Shown piece after piece: positions 40,316 through 47,855 of a stretch of DNA of 47,855 nucleotides; the stretch's first letter is position 1, and each line of letters starts with the position of its first letter. The notes below the pieces were generated by a model. It was given only the letters and a program-made list of their open reading frames with translations, did not search any database and had not been told where the DNA came from. Position numbers and translations under genes: made by a program. Source of the DNA: JAZNQN01 sp045590195 (GTDB lineage: Bacteria; Bacillota; Clostridia; UMGS1883; UMGS1540); assembly GCA_045590195.1 (NCBI GenBank), contig JAZNQN010000051.1, forward strand, positions 1-47,855, written 5' to 3'.

Positions 40316-40410
40316 AAGTCGCCTGCGGCAATTAAAATTCGCTTCGCTCACATTTTTTAAGGTAGACTTTTATGATATTCGTCACTACAACTTAAAAGTT
40401 GTAATTCCTT
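40316..40410. repeat. Degenerate hairpin array E in the AraC leader
   Basis: It contains GCC-TGC-GGC followed by AATT, TTCGCTTCGC, and the perfect palindrome TACAACTTAAAAGTTGTA followed by ATTC. This matches the AATTCAT-type arrays but is worn. It is the only array not at a stop codon. Confidence 0.5.
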
Positions 40411-40430
40411 ATATTAAAAAGGTGGTAAAA

Positions 40431-41249
40431 ATGAGGATAAAAACATATAAAAATTTTGAAGTTTCCCATACTCTGCCTTCTGAAAAAAGGGCTTCTACGG
40501 GAATTCATTATCACGATGACTATGAGCTTTATTATCTTTTAAACGGCAGTACAAACTATTTTATTGAAGACGAAATTTTCCCCGTTAAAAAGGGCGATTT
40601 TGTGTTTATCGGCAAAGGCATAATTCATAAAACCGACAGCGATAACACCGCCGCCCCCGAGCGAATACTTTTAAGCTTCGGCGATGATATTTTAACCCCT
40701 TCGGCTGTAGAACATATAAATACATTAACCCGTGAAAAGGTAATTTATATCCCCCCGAAAAGCCTTTATCAGATTGAAGATTTGCTTTTTAAAATTGAAA
40801 AGGAATACGCCTCGCAAAACGAGTTTAAAAAAGAAATGATAAACCTTTATATTCTTGAAATTCTGGCGCTGCTTTGCCGCCTTAAACAGGAAAAGGCCCC
40901 TGCGGCAGATGAAACTGAGAAAATAATTCACTCGGTTTCTGAATATATAAACTCAAATTTCGGCAAAGATTTAAGCCTTCAAACTTTAAGCCGAACCTTT
41001 GGCGTAAGCCAGGCTCATCTTTCCCGTAAATTTAAAGCCGTTTCGGGAATGGGCCTTTGCGAATATATAACATATGTGCGAATTCATAACGGCGCACGCC
41101 TTCTCTCGGAAAGTAATTATCCGCTTATGAAAATTGCATCAATATGCGGCTTTAACGACAGTAATTATTTTTCCTCGGTATTTAAAAAAATAAAAGGCAC
41201 AACGCCCTATAAATGGCGAGTAGCAGAAAGGAGCAAAATAAGTGTTTGA
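40431..41249 (+). CDS. AraC family transcriptional regulator
   Basis: The 272-residue protein has an N-terminal cupin (TGIHYHDDYELYYLLNGSTN, with the HxHxxxE-like sugar pocket). The C-terminal double helix-turn-helix includes DLSLQTLSRTFGVSQAHLSR and PLMKIASICGFNDSNYFSSV. It is divergent from uxaB-uxaA and probably activates it on galacturonate or a derivative; that link is inferred from position. AAGGTGG precedes the ATG. Confidence 0.92.
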   Translation: MRIKTYKNFEVSHTLPSEKRASTGIHYHDDYELYYLLNGSTNYFIEDEIFPVKKGDFVFIGKGIIHKTDSDNTAAPERILLSFGDDILTPSAVEHINTLTREKVIYIPPKSLYQIEDLLFKIEKEYASQNEFKKEMINLYILEILALLCRLKQEKAPAADETEKIIHSVSEYINSNFGKDLSLQTLSRTFGVSQAHLSRKFKAVSGMGLCEYITYVRIHNGARLLSESNYPLMKIASICGFNDSNYFSSVFKKIKGTTPYKWRVAERSKISV

Positions 41250-41760
41250 AATTGAAATTATAAAGGCCATAAACTCTGCCCTTTCCACTCCTGCCCTCGA
41301 TAAGTTTTTTGTGTTTGTCACAACCCTCGGCAATGGCGGCGCCATATGGATTTTGGCGGCAATAGCCCTTTTGTGCTTTAAAAAAACAAGAAGTATGGGC
41401 TGTGTTTTGGCCATTTCTTTGGTTTTCTGCTTGCTTATCAGCAATTTAACATTAAAGCCGCTTATCTCAAGGCCACGGCCCTTCAGTATAGATACTTCTA
41501 TTGTGCCGATTATTCCCCTGCCAAAAGATTTTTCGTTTCCTTCGGGGCATACAACATCTTCCTTTGCGGCAGCTGCGGCAATTTATTGCTGCAATAAAAA
41601 ATGGGGCATTTTTGCCACAGTTTTGGCCGCTTTAATAGCCTTTTCACGCCTTTATCTTATGGTGCACTACCCAACCGATGTAATTTTCGGCGCGGTTTTG
41701 GGCACAGCCCTTGGCTTTGCTGCAAAAAAATCCTTTGACTTTATAAGGCGCAGATGTTAA
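41242..41760 (+). CDS. PAP2-family membrane phosphatase
   Basis: The 172-residue protein has about five membrane helices and all PAP2 motifs: KPLISRPRPF, FPSGHTTS and SRLYLMVHYPTDVIFG with the catalytic His residues. It dephosphorylates a lipid phosphate such as undecaprenyl pyrophosphate or phosphatidic acid at the outer face. It starts with GTG, set by AAGGAG, and overlaps the AraC stop by 8 nt. Confidence 0.92.
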   Translation: MFEIEIIKAINSALSTPALDKFFVFVTTLGNGGAIWILAAIALLCFKKTRSMGCVLAISLVFCLLISNLTLKPLISRPRPFSIDTSIVPIIPLPKDFSFPSGHTTSSFAAAAAIYCCNKKWGIFATVLAALIAFSRLYLMVHYPTDVIFGAVLGTALGFAAKKSFDFIRRRC

Positions 41761-41788
41761 AATATATCTTTGAAAGGCAGTGAAAATT

Positions 41789-42874
41789 TTGAAAATACTT
41801 TATCTTATAAATCATGCCGGTAAGGCAGGAACAGAAAAATATGTTTTAAACCTTGTAAAATATTTAAAAGAAAAAGGCGATGAATGTGTTTTCGCCTATA
41901 ACGAGGGTGGCCTTCTTTCTGAGCAGATGGCCGAAATGGGCATTACTTCTTATAAAATAGAAATGAAAAACCCCTTCGATTTCAAAGCGGCTAAAGCTCT
42001 TACTGAAATTTGCAAAAAGGAAAAGGTTGATATAATTCATACCCAGTACCCAAGGGAAAATTATATTGCCCTTCTTTCAAAAAAAATGGGCAGTGGCGCC
42101 AAGGTTATTTATACCTGCCACTTAACCCTTGCAATCCCTAAAATATGGGCAATTATGAATAAAGTTATGCTTAAAGGTAACGACCGTATTATTTCAGTTT
42201 GCAATAACGGAAAAGAAATTTTATCAAAAAGCGGCGCTCCAAAGGATAAAATTGATGTTATTTTCAACGGCATCGATAAAATTTGTCCCGAAAAAGATAA
42301 AACCGCTGTAAGAGAGCTTGGTATTTCCGATGATACCTTTGTTTTTATAACGCTTTCGCGCCTCAGCCCCGAAAAAGGGCTTCACTTTTTAATCCGCTCT
42401 GCAAGAAAGCTTAAAAAGTTAACCGATAAACCATTTGCCGTGTTAATTGCAGGCGATGGAGAGCAAAAAGAAGAGCTTTCAGAGTTTATAAAAATGCAGA
42501 AAGTTGAAAACGAGGTAAAACTTCTCGGCTACCGCACCGACGGCGCGGCGCTTTTATCAGGCAGCGATGTTTTTGTAAACAGCGCATCCGCAAACGAGGC
42601 TTTAAGCTTTGCAATACTTGAAGGCCTTTCTCATTCACTTCCTGCAATTGCAACGGCCATCGGCGGCAACGGCGATATTGTAAACCCCGAAAACGGCTGC
42701 GGAATTTTAGTGCCTTATAACGATGATGAAAAAATGGCTCAGGCTTTCTTAAAGCTTATGGAAGATAAAGAATTTTACAAAAAATGCAGTGAAGGCGCGA
42801 TTTCCTGCACTCAGACAACCTTCTCCCTTGACAAAGTTCTGGGCGATACTTATAAAGTTTACAAAAATGTTTAG
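41789..42874 (+). CDS. Glycosyltransferase family 4-like protein
   Basis: The GT-B protein of about 361 residues starts MKILYLINHAGKAGTEKYVL. It has an N-terminal acceptor domain and a C-terminal donor domain with SRLSPEKGLHFLIR, AGDGEQKEEL and the E-x7-E motif NEALSFAILEG. It transfers a sugar from an activated donor to a lipid or polymer. I prefer TTG at 41789, where the family start aligns; GTG at 41780 is possible. It follows the PAP2 gene by 28 bp. Confidence 0.9.
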   Translation: MKILYLINHAGKAGTEKYVLNLVKYLKEKGDECVFAYNEGGLLSEQMAEMGITSYKIEMKNPFDFKAAKALTEICKKEKVDIIHTQYPRENYIALLSKKMGSGAKVIYTCHLTLAIPKIWAIMNKVMLKGNDRIISVCNNGKEILSKSGAPKDKIDVIFNGIDKICPEKDKTAVRELGISDDTFVFITLSRLSPEKGLHFLIRSARKLKKLTDKPFAVLIAGDGEQKEELSEFIKMQKVENEVKLLGYRTDGAALLSGSDVFVNSASANEALSFAILEGLSHSLPAIATAIGGNGDIVNPENGCGILVPYNDDEKMAQAFLKLMEDKEFYKKCSEGAISCTQTTFSLDKVLGDTYKVYKNV

Positions 42875-42883
42875 GAGGACATT

Positions 42884-43498
42884 ATGAAAGAATATACTAT
42901 TGCAAAAAAAACTTACAGCGAAAATGTTTGGAGCGAGGTAGAGCCATTAAATGTTGATACCTACAAATGGCTTGATAATGGCTACGAGCCACGCGTTCAG
43001 GCGCAAATTTGCTACGACAGCGAAAATATTTATATTAAATATTCCGTTTGGGAAACACAGGTTACTGCAAAATATAAAAATATGCACGAAGATGTTTATA
43101 AGGATAGCTGCGTGGAATTTTTCTTCCGCCCTGCATCTTCCCCAAACTTTTTCAATTTTGAAACAAACTGCATAGGAACACTTCTGCTTGGCTACGGCCC
43201 AAAACGTGACGGCAGAGAAGTTGTAAAAGCTGATATGGCAATTTTTGAAATGAAGCCTTCAATTAAAAACCCTGATGAATACAGTGGCGATATGTGGACA
43301 CTGGAATATAAAATTCCATTTTCATTCCTTAAAAAATACTGGGGCGAATTTGATTTGTCCGAAGGCCTTTATGCAAACTGCTATAAATGCGGCGACGAAA
43401 CAGCAGCCGAACACTACGGAATGTGGAGCCCTGTAGAGCTTCCGTCCCCCGATTTCCACCGCCCTGAATTTTTCGGAAGGATGTACTTTGAAATATGA
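42884..43498 (+). CDS. CBM9-like carbohydrate-binding protein
   Basis: The 204-residue beta-sandwich protein resembles the carbohydrate-binding module family 9/DOMON-like domain: AQICYDSENIYIKYSVWETQ, VYKDSCVEFFFRPASSPNFF and WTLEYKIPFSFL. No signal peptide is visible, so it may be cytosolic, unlike CBM9 modules of secreted xylanases. AGGAGG precedes the ATG. Its stop overlaps the queT start by 4 nt. Confidence 0.85.
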   Translation: MKEYTIAKKTYSENVWSEVEPLNVDTYKWLDNGYEPRVQAQICYDSENIYIKYSVWETQVTAKYKNMHEDVYKDSCVEFFFRPASSPNFFNFETNCIGTLLLGYGPKRDGREVVKADMAIFEMKPSIKNPDEYSGDMWTLEYKIPFSFLKKYWGEFDLSEGLYANCYKCGDETAAEHYGMWSPVELPSPDFHRPEFFGRMYFEI

Positions 43499-43956
43499 AA
43501 CTAGAAAAATTAACCCGCGGCGCTATGATTGCCGCACTATATGCAGCAATTACACTTATATTTGCACCAATCAGCATTGGCTCAGTTCAGTGCCGTGTGT
43601 CGGAAGCGCTTTGTATTCTGCCAATGTTTTTTCCAGAATCGATATGGGGGCTTTTTGTAGGTTGCATTATATCAAACACCTTCATACCCGGCTCTCACGC
43701 CTTTGATATAATAGTCGGTTCACTTGTTACACTTTTGGCAGCATTCCTTACATATAAAACCCGTAAAAACCCATATGTTGCCATATCTTTTCCCGTTATT
43801 TTAAATGCGGTTATTGTTGGCGGCTACATTCCGTTTATGTACCCGGGATTTCCCATACATATATCAATACTGTCTGTTGGCATCGGCCAGGCAATGTCAT
43901 GTTACGGCCTTGGCTTGCCCCTTTATTACATACTCAAAGTAAAACTTGATAAATAA
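43495..43956 (+). CDS. queT: QueT-family ECF transporter S component
   Basis: The 153-residue membrane protein has five to six helices and family motifs VQCRVSEALCILPMFFPESI and FVGCIISNTF. QueT takes up queuosine precursors (preQ1 or queuine) with the ECF module. It is translationally coupled (ATGA) to the CBM9-like gene, and no preQ1 riboswitch is visible ahead of it. A strong terminator follows. Confidence 0.9.
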   Translation: MKLEKLTRGAMIAALYAAITLIFAPISIGSVQCRVSEALCILPMFFPESIWGLFVGCIISNTFIPGSHAFDIIVGSLVTLLAAFLTYKTRKNPYVAISFPVILNAVIVGGYIPFMYPGFPIHISILSVGIGQAMSCYGLGLPLYYILKVKLDK

Positions 43957-43973
43957 TTCCAAAATACAAAAAG

Positions 43974-44004
43974 GCAGAAACGACTTTGGTCGTTTCTGCT
44001 TTTT
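43974..44004. terminator. Bidirectional terminator between queT and nrdG
   Basis: GCAGAAACGAC and GTCGTTTCTGC pair around TTTG; T- and A-runs lie on either side. Confidence 0.9.
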
Positions 44005-44011
44005 GTTGTGT

Positions 44012-44515
44012 TTATATATCAGCAAGTACTGCTTCTCCTTTTTGAAGGGATGCCTTCACATCTAAAATTCTCTGGTTTGCCGAGCCTTTAAATCTCATAT
44101 TTATGCCCTTTTCGGCTAAAACAAATCTGCCGTCAACCAAAACGGAGCAAAGGGATAAAAGCTTTTTCTTTTCTTCGTCCTTTATAATTTCTTCAAAGGT
44201 GTAGCCCGAATAAATCCAGATGTCTTTTCCTGCCTCGCGAAGCCTTTTTCCTAGCTCATAAAGCGCCTTCGCCTGGCAAAAAGGCTCGCCGCCCGAGAAA
44301 GTTACATTTGTAATGGAGCTTTCGGTAAGGCAATCAAAGCAATAGTCTATGGATACATCTCTTCCGTTTTCCCTGTCCCATGTCTCTCTGTTATGGCAGC
44401 CTTCGCAATGATGAGGACAAAAGTTTACGAACAAAACATCGCGAAAGCCTGTGCCATCAACCGAGGAGGAATAAGTTATATCCATTATACGAATAGTATC
44501 GTTATTTTGCATCAT
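44012..44515 (-). CDS. nrdG: Anaerobic ribonucleotide reductase activating protein
   Basis: The 167-residue radical-SAM protein has the C-x3-C-x2-C cluster motif in FCPHHCEGCHNRETW and a VTFSGGEPF glycine-rich strand. It generates the glycyl radical on NrdD. It overlaps nrdD by 14 nt, so it is coupled. Length is normal. Confidence 0.95.
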   Translation of the reverse strand: MMQNNDTIRIMDITYSSSVDGTGFRDVLFVNFCPHHCEGCHNRETWDRENGRDVSIDYCFDCLTESSITNVTFSGGEPFCQAKALYELGKRLREAGKDIWIYSGYTFEEIIKDEEKKKLLSLCSVLVDGRFVLAEKGINMRFKGSANQRILDVKASLQKGEAVLADI

Positions 44516-46712
44516 GTGTCACCCTGTCACGAAGTTCAGCCTGTTTTGCGCTGTTCCAGCTGTTAACACTACCAACAAGGTAACCTGTAATTCTCTGAAT
44601 TACGTCAACATTTTCGCTGCCGCAAACGGGGCATGCCTTAAAGTCTTCGTCAGCATTTTCAAAGCCGCAATCGAGGCAACGGTTTCTTGTGTGGTTTACA
44701 GAGCCGTAACCGATGTTGTATTTGTCCATAAGGTCAACTGTCTGCATAATGCAGTCGTGGTTGTGGGTAGCGTCGCCGTCAAGCTCAACATAGAAAATGT
44801 GGCCTGCGTTTTCAAGGTCGTGGTAAGGGCCTTCAACCTTGGCTTTGTGTTCAACAGAACATTTGTACCAAACTGGAACGTGTGAACTGTTTGTGTAGTA
44901 TTCCTTGTCAGTAATGTTTTCAATTTCGCCAAACATTTCACGGTCACGTTTAGTAAACTTGCCGCTAAGGCCTTCTGCAGGAGTTGCTAAAAGTGTGTAA
45001 TTTAAGTTTTTGTCGTCAGAAATGCGGTCAATTCGCTCTCTCATATGTCTTACGATTTTAAGACCAAGTTCCTGAGCAATTTCGCTTTCGCCGTGATGCT
45101 TGCCGCAAAGAGCGATTAAAGTTTCAGCAAGACCGATAAAGCCGATTGAAAGTGTGCCCGATTTCAAAACATCTTCAAGCTTGTCGTTAGGGCCTAATTT
45201 TTCACTGCCGAACCACATACCTGTCATAAGAAGCGGGAACTGCTTTTTAAGGGCTGTTCTCTGGAATGAGTAACGGTCGTAAAGCTGTTCTGCAACAACA
45301 TCGATACATTTGTCAAGCTTTTTGAAGAATGTGTTTATCTTCTCGTCATAATTTTCAATGTCCATACATTCAAGGGCAAGGCGAACAATGTTAATTGTTG
45401 AGAAGGAAAGGTTACCACGGCCAACCGAGCATTTTTCGCCAAAACGGTTACCGTAAACACGTGTACGGCAGCCCATTGTTGCAACCTCGTGCATATAGCG
45501 TTTGGGGTCGTCAGCTTTCCAGAGCTCATCCTGATTGTAAGTAGCATCAAGATTTAAGAAGTTCGGGAAAAATCTTCTTGCAGTAACTTTGCAGGCCAGC
45601 TGATAAAGGTCATAGTTTCTGTCCTCAGGCAGATAGCTTACGCCTCTTTTCTTTTTCCAAATCTGGATTGGGAAAATAGGTGTTTCGCCGTTTCCAACGC
45701 CGCGGTAGGTTGAATTTAAAAGCTCACGCATAATACATCTGCCTTCTGCAGAGGTATCAGTTCCGTAGTTGATTGATGAGAAAACAACCTGGTTGCCGCC
45801 TCTTGAATGGATAGTATTCATGTTGTGAATAAAGCTTTCCATTGCCTGATGAACGCGGTTTACCGTCTGGTTTACTGCGTGCTGAACATAGCGCTCTTCG
45901 CCTTTTAAGCCGTCAAGTGGCTTTTCAAGGTAATCGTCAAATTCTTTGTCTTTAAGTGCGCTTAAATCTTCGCCTGTAAGGGATTCAAGCTTCTTAATTT
46001 CTTCCTGATAAGTATATTTAACGTAAGGAGCAAGGTAGAAATCGAATGCAGGAATACTCTGTCCGCCGTGCATTTCGTTTTGAACCGATTCCATTGAAAT
46101 GCAGGCAATAATTGCCGCAGTTTCAATTCTTTTTGCAGGGCGTGATGAGCCGTGGCCTGCACGAAAACCGCCTTCGAGTATCATATCAAGAGGATGCTGA
46201 AGACAGGTAAGTGATTTTGTAGGATAGTAGTCAGCATCGTGAATGTGAATGTAGTTGCTCTTTACATAATCTCTTGTCTGCTGGGAAACGAGCATATCCA
46301 TAACGAATGGCTTTGAAGTTTCAGAAGCAAACTTCATCATCATACCTGCAGGAGTTTCTGCATTCATATTTGCGTTTTCTTTAGTAATGTCGTTGGCAAT
46401 TGTGTTAACAATGCCCATGTACATTTCATAAGTTTTTCTGCCTCTTGCAATATTTCTTGTTTCGCGGTACAAAATGTAGTCTTTGGCAACGTTTTTGTAC
46501 TGAGATTTCATAAGCTCAGCCTCAACTAAGTTCTGAACCTCCTCAATATCGATAACGTCGATATCCATACTTTCAATTTTGTCTGCAATTGCGTTAGCGC
46601 ATTTTATGTCATTAACAAAGCTGTGATTCATTGCTTTAAGTATAGCACTTGTGATTTTTTCTTTGTCGAAATTTTCTATTCGACCATCTCTTTTTCTGAT
46701 GTTGTTAATCAT
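44502..46712 (-). CDS. nrdD: Anaerobic (class III) ribonucleoside-triphosphate reductase
   Basis: The 736-residue protein has an N-terminal ATP-cone (NNIRKRDGRIENFDKEKITS), a large ten-stranded barrel, a C-terminal zinc ribbon (RCLDCGFENADEDFKACPVC) and the glycyl-radical loop RITGYLVGSVN with Gly at about 710. It reduces ribonucleotides to deoxyribonucleotides without oxygen, marking an anaerobe. It is preceded by a promoter covered by two NrdR-type boxes, so it is probably repressed by NrdR when dNTPs are high. Confidence 0.97.
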   Translation of the reverse strand: MINNIRKRDGRIENFDKEKITSAILKAMNHSFVNDIKCANAIADKIESMDIDVIDIEEVQNLVEAELMKSQYKNVAKDYILYRETRNIARGRKTYEMYMGIVNTIANDITKENANMNAETPAGMMMKFASETSKPFVMDMLVSQQTRDYVKSNYIHIHDADYYPTKSLTCLQHPLDMILEGGFRAGHGSSRPAKRIETAAIIACISMESVQNEMHGGQSIPAFDFYLAPYVKYTYQEEIKKLESLTGEDLSALKDKEFDDYLEKPLDGLKGEERYVQHAVNQTVNRVHQAMESFIHNMNTIHSRGGNQVVFSSINYGTDTSAEGRCIMRELLNSTYRGVGNGETPIFPIQIWKKKRGVSYLPEDRNYDLYQLACKVTARRFFPNFLNLDATYNQDELWKADDPKRYMHEVATMGCRTRVYGNRFGEKCSVGRGNLSFSTINIVRLALECMDIENYDEKINTFFKKLDKCIDVVAEQLYDRYSFQRTALKKQFPLLMTGMWFGSEKLGPNDKLEDVLKSGTLSIGFIGLAETLIALCGKHHGESEIAQELGLKIVRHMRERIDRISDDKNLNYTLLATPAEGLSGKFTKRDREMFGEIENITDKEYYTNSSHVPVWYKCSVEHKAKVEGPYHDLENAGHIFYVELDGDATHNHDCIMQTVDLMDKYNIGYGSVNHTRNRCLDCGFENADEDFKACPVCGSENVDVIQRITGYLVGSVNSWNSAKQAELRDRVTHDAK

Positions 46713-46775
46713 AAAATTATCCCCTTTCCGCGGAAAAACGCCGCTTTTTATGTATTTTCACTATCTTGGCCTTCA

Positions 46776-46833
46776 GCACAAGATATTGTATTCGTGCAAG
46801 AATGATTTTACCATATATAGTTGCCCGTGTCAA
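46776..46833 (-). promoter_or_regulatory. nrdDG promoter with paired NrdR boxes
   Basis: TTGACA (46828-46833), 17 bp, TAAAAT (46805-46810) on the minus strand. Box 1, CAACTATATATGGTAA (46808-46823), covers the spacer. Box 2, ATACAATATCTTGTGC (46776-46791), lies just downstream. Their centres are 32 bp apart, as known for NrdR operators. Confidence 0.7.
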
Positions 46834-46870
46834 TATGTTTTTATCTTTTTCTCAAAAAAATTTTAACGCG

Positions 46871-46901
46871 GAATATTTATCCCAATTTACGGGAAAAATT
46901 A
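46871..46901 (+). promoter_or_regulatory. Candidate forespore (SigF/SigG-type) promoter of sigG
   Basis: GAATA (46871-46875), 16 bp, GGAAAAATTA (46892-46901). The pattern fits the SigF consensus as I recall it; sigG is known to be under SigF and itself in Bacillus. Confidence 0.4.
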
Positions 46902-46940
46902 AGTTAAGCCGCGGTACATATTTTTGGGGGAGGGGCTTTT

Positions 46941-47714
46941 ATGGCAACAGGAAAAGTTTTAATATGCGGCGTAAACACATCAAAATTACCGCTTCTTTCG
47001 GAGGACGAAAAAAAGGAGCTTATGCTTAAAATAAAAAATGGCGACACTGCCGCCAAAGAAAAATTTGTAAACGGAAATTTAAGGCTTGTGCTAAGTGTAA
47101 TTCAGCGTTTTGGCGGCCGCGGCGAAGGAGCCGACGACCTTTTTCAGGTAGGCTGCATAGGGCTTATAAAGGCCATAAATAATTTTGACTTATCGCACGA
47201 TGTTAAATTTTCAACCTACGCAGTACCGATGATTATAGGCGAAATAAGGCGTTATCTTCGTGATAATAATTCTATAAGGGTAAGCCGCTCGCTGCGTGAT
47301 ATAGCTTATAAAGCGCTGGCCGTAAGGGAAAAATTTGTGGCAGAAAACCAAAGAGAGCCATCTCCCGAGGAAATTGCAAAAGCCCTTGATATTCCGAAGG
47401 AAGATGTTACTATGGCCCTTGATGCAATAGTCGACCCCATTTCTCTTCACGAGCCAGTGTATCACGATGGCGCCGATGCGGTTTTTGTAATGGACCAGGT
47501 AAAGGATAATAAAAATACCGATGAAAACTGGATTGAAGAAATCGCCTTAAAGGAGGCAATGAAACGCCTTGGCGAGAGGGAAAAAAAGATACTGCGCTTT
47601 CGTTTTTTTGCAGGAAAAACACAAATGGAGGTTGCCGAGGAAATGGGAATTAGTCAGGCACAGGTTTCCCGCCTTGAAAAAAGCGCACTTAATAATATGA
47701 AGAAACACATCTGA
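46941..47714 (+). CDS. sigG: RNA polymerase forespore sigma factor SigG
   Basis: The 257-residue protein matches SigG along its length: KVLICGVNTSKLPLLSEDEK, NLRLVLSVIQRFGGRGEGAD, region 2 KFSTYAVPMIIGEIRRYLRD, and region 4 ending TQMEVAEEMGISQAQVSRLE. SigG drives late forespore genes and shows the organism sporulates. GGGGGAGGGG precedes the ATG. spoIIG genes that often precede sigG are absent; nrdD is divergent. Confidence 0.96.
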   Translation: MATGKVLICGVNTSKLPLLSEDEKKELMLKIKNGDTAAKEKFVNGNLRLVLSVIQRFGGRGEGADDLFQVGCIGLIKAINNFDLSHDVKFSTYAVPMIIGEIRRYLRDNNSIRVSRSLRDIAYKALAVREKFVAENQREPSPEEIAKALDIPKEDVTMALDAIVDPISLHEPVYHDGADAVFVMDQVKDNKNTDENWIEEIALKEAMKRLGEREKKILRFRFFAGKTQMEVAEEMGISQAQVSRLEKSALNNMKKHI

Positions 47715-47780
47715 AACGGCGGTGCTTCTTAGGGATAAATCGGTTTTGGCTTGATATTTTCCGCTTATAGTGCGCAAAAA

Positions 47781-47814
47781 AATGCAGACATACGACAGTA
47801 TGACTGCATTTTTT
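47781..47814 (+). terminator. Terminator after sigG
   Basis: AATGCAG..CTGCATT with inner CATAC/GTATG, followed by TTTT. Nothing else was recognised to the window end. Confidence 0.85.
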
Positions 47815-47855
47815 ATGACTTCTCTAAGACAAAAAATCTCTAATCCAAAACTGCT

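Overview
The window looks like chromosome from a strictly anaerobic, endospore-forming, low-to-mid-GC Firmicute of class Clostridia, most likely a gut or other plant-polysaccharide-rich habitat. The evidence is a forespore sigma factor SigG, the oxygen-sensitive ribonucleotide reductase NrdD/NrdG, ECF-type vitamin S components (PanT, QueT), galacturonate catabolism (UxaA/UxaB) and very regular TTGACA-N17-TATAAT promoters. All assignments come from reading the sequence; no search was run.

Layout. 1-780: start of GAPDH and a cyclophilin. 806-990: a small structured RNA gene with its own consensus promoter and terminator. 995-12361: an all-minus-strand phage structural and lysis cluster (terminase small subunit, fibre, adaptor, portal, scaffold, capsid, terminase large subunit, zinc ribbon, propeller-like protein, tail/ejection candidates, two tiny ORFs, holin, amidase, then a nuclease-like gene on its own promoter). 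It has no integrase, repressor, replication, tape-measure or tail-tube gene. 12551-15689: lipoprotein, MBOAT acyltransferase and DHHW protein, a likely surface polymer O-acylation unit. 15690-15900: an alternating CG/TA tract and seven exact 12-bp repeats. 15897-20673: a CapA-like phosphoesterase and a secreted cysteine protease resembling IdeS/Mac-1 (peptidase family C66), interrupted by one in-frame TGA in its C-terminal beta-helix.

20674-29800: two unknown TIM-barrel-like proteins, a SpoU methyltransferase with alanine racemase, small Cys-rich and ribbon-helix-helix proteins, a 953-residue secreted protein, and the infC-rpmI-rplT operon with an infC start that appears to be AUA. 29820-32340 is the accessory hot spot: a hairpin array, an XRE regulator, a TIR- and direct-repeat-bounded cassette carrying GrpB and methyltransferase genes, a large palindromic element and a second type of hairpin array. 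32337-37441: amidohydrolase, PanT/CoaX, pyridoxamine kinase with a degenerate divergent MocR regulator, small DNA-binding proteins. 37503-43956: UxaA/UxaB, a divergent AraC regulator, PAP2 phosphatase, glycosyltransferase, CBM9-like protein, QueT. 44012-47714: NrdG/NrdD under a paired NrdR operator, then SigG.

The least explained features are (i) at least five arrays of tiny 3-8 bp hairpins, mostly GAA-looped, joined by constant ATATCGA or AATTCAT linkers and usually starting at a stop codon, with stem-preserving changes between two homologous arrays; (ii) the 1.55-kb TIR-flanked passenger cassette without a transposase, in which each ORF ends in the same palindromic tag; (iii) the IdeS-like protease; and (iv) the phage particle cluster without lysogeny or replication genes.
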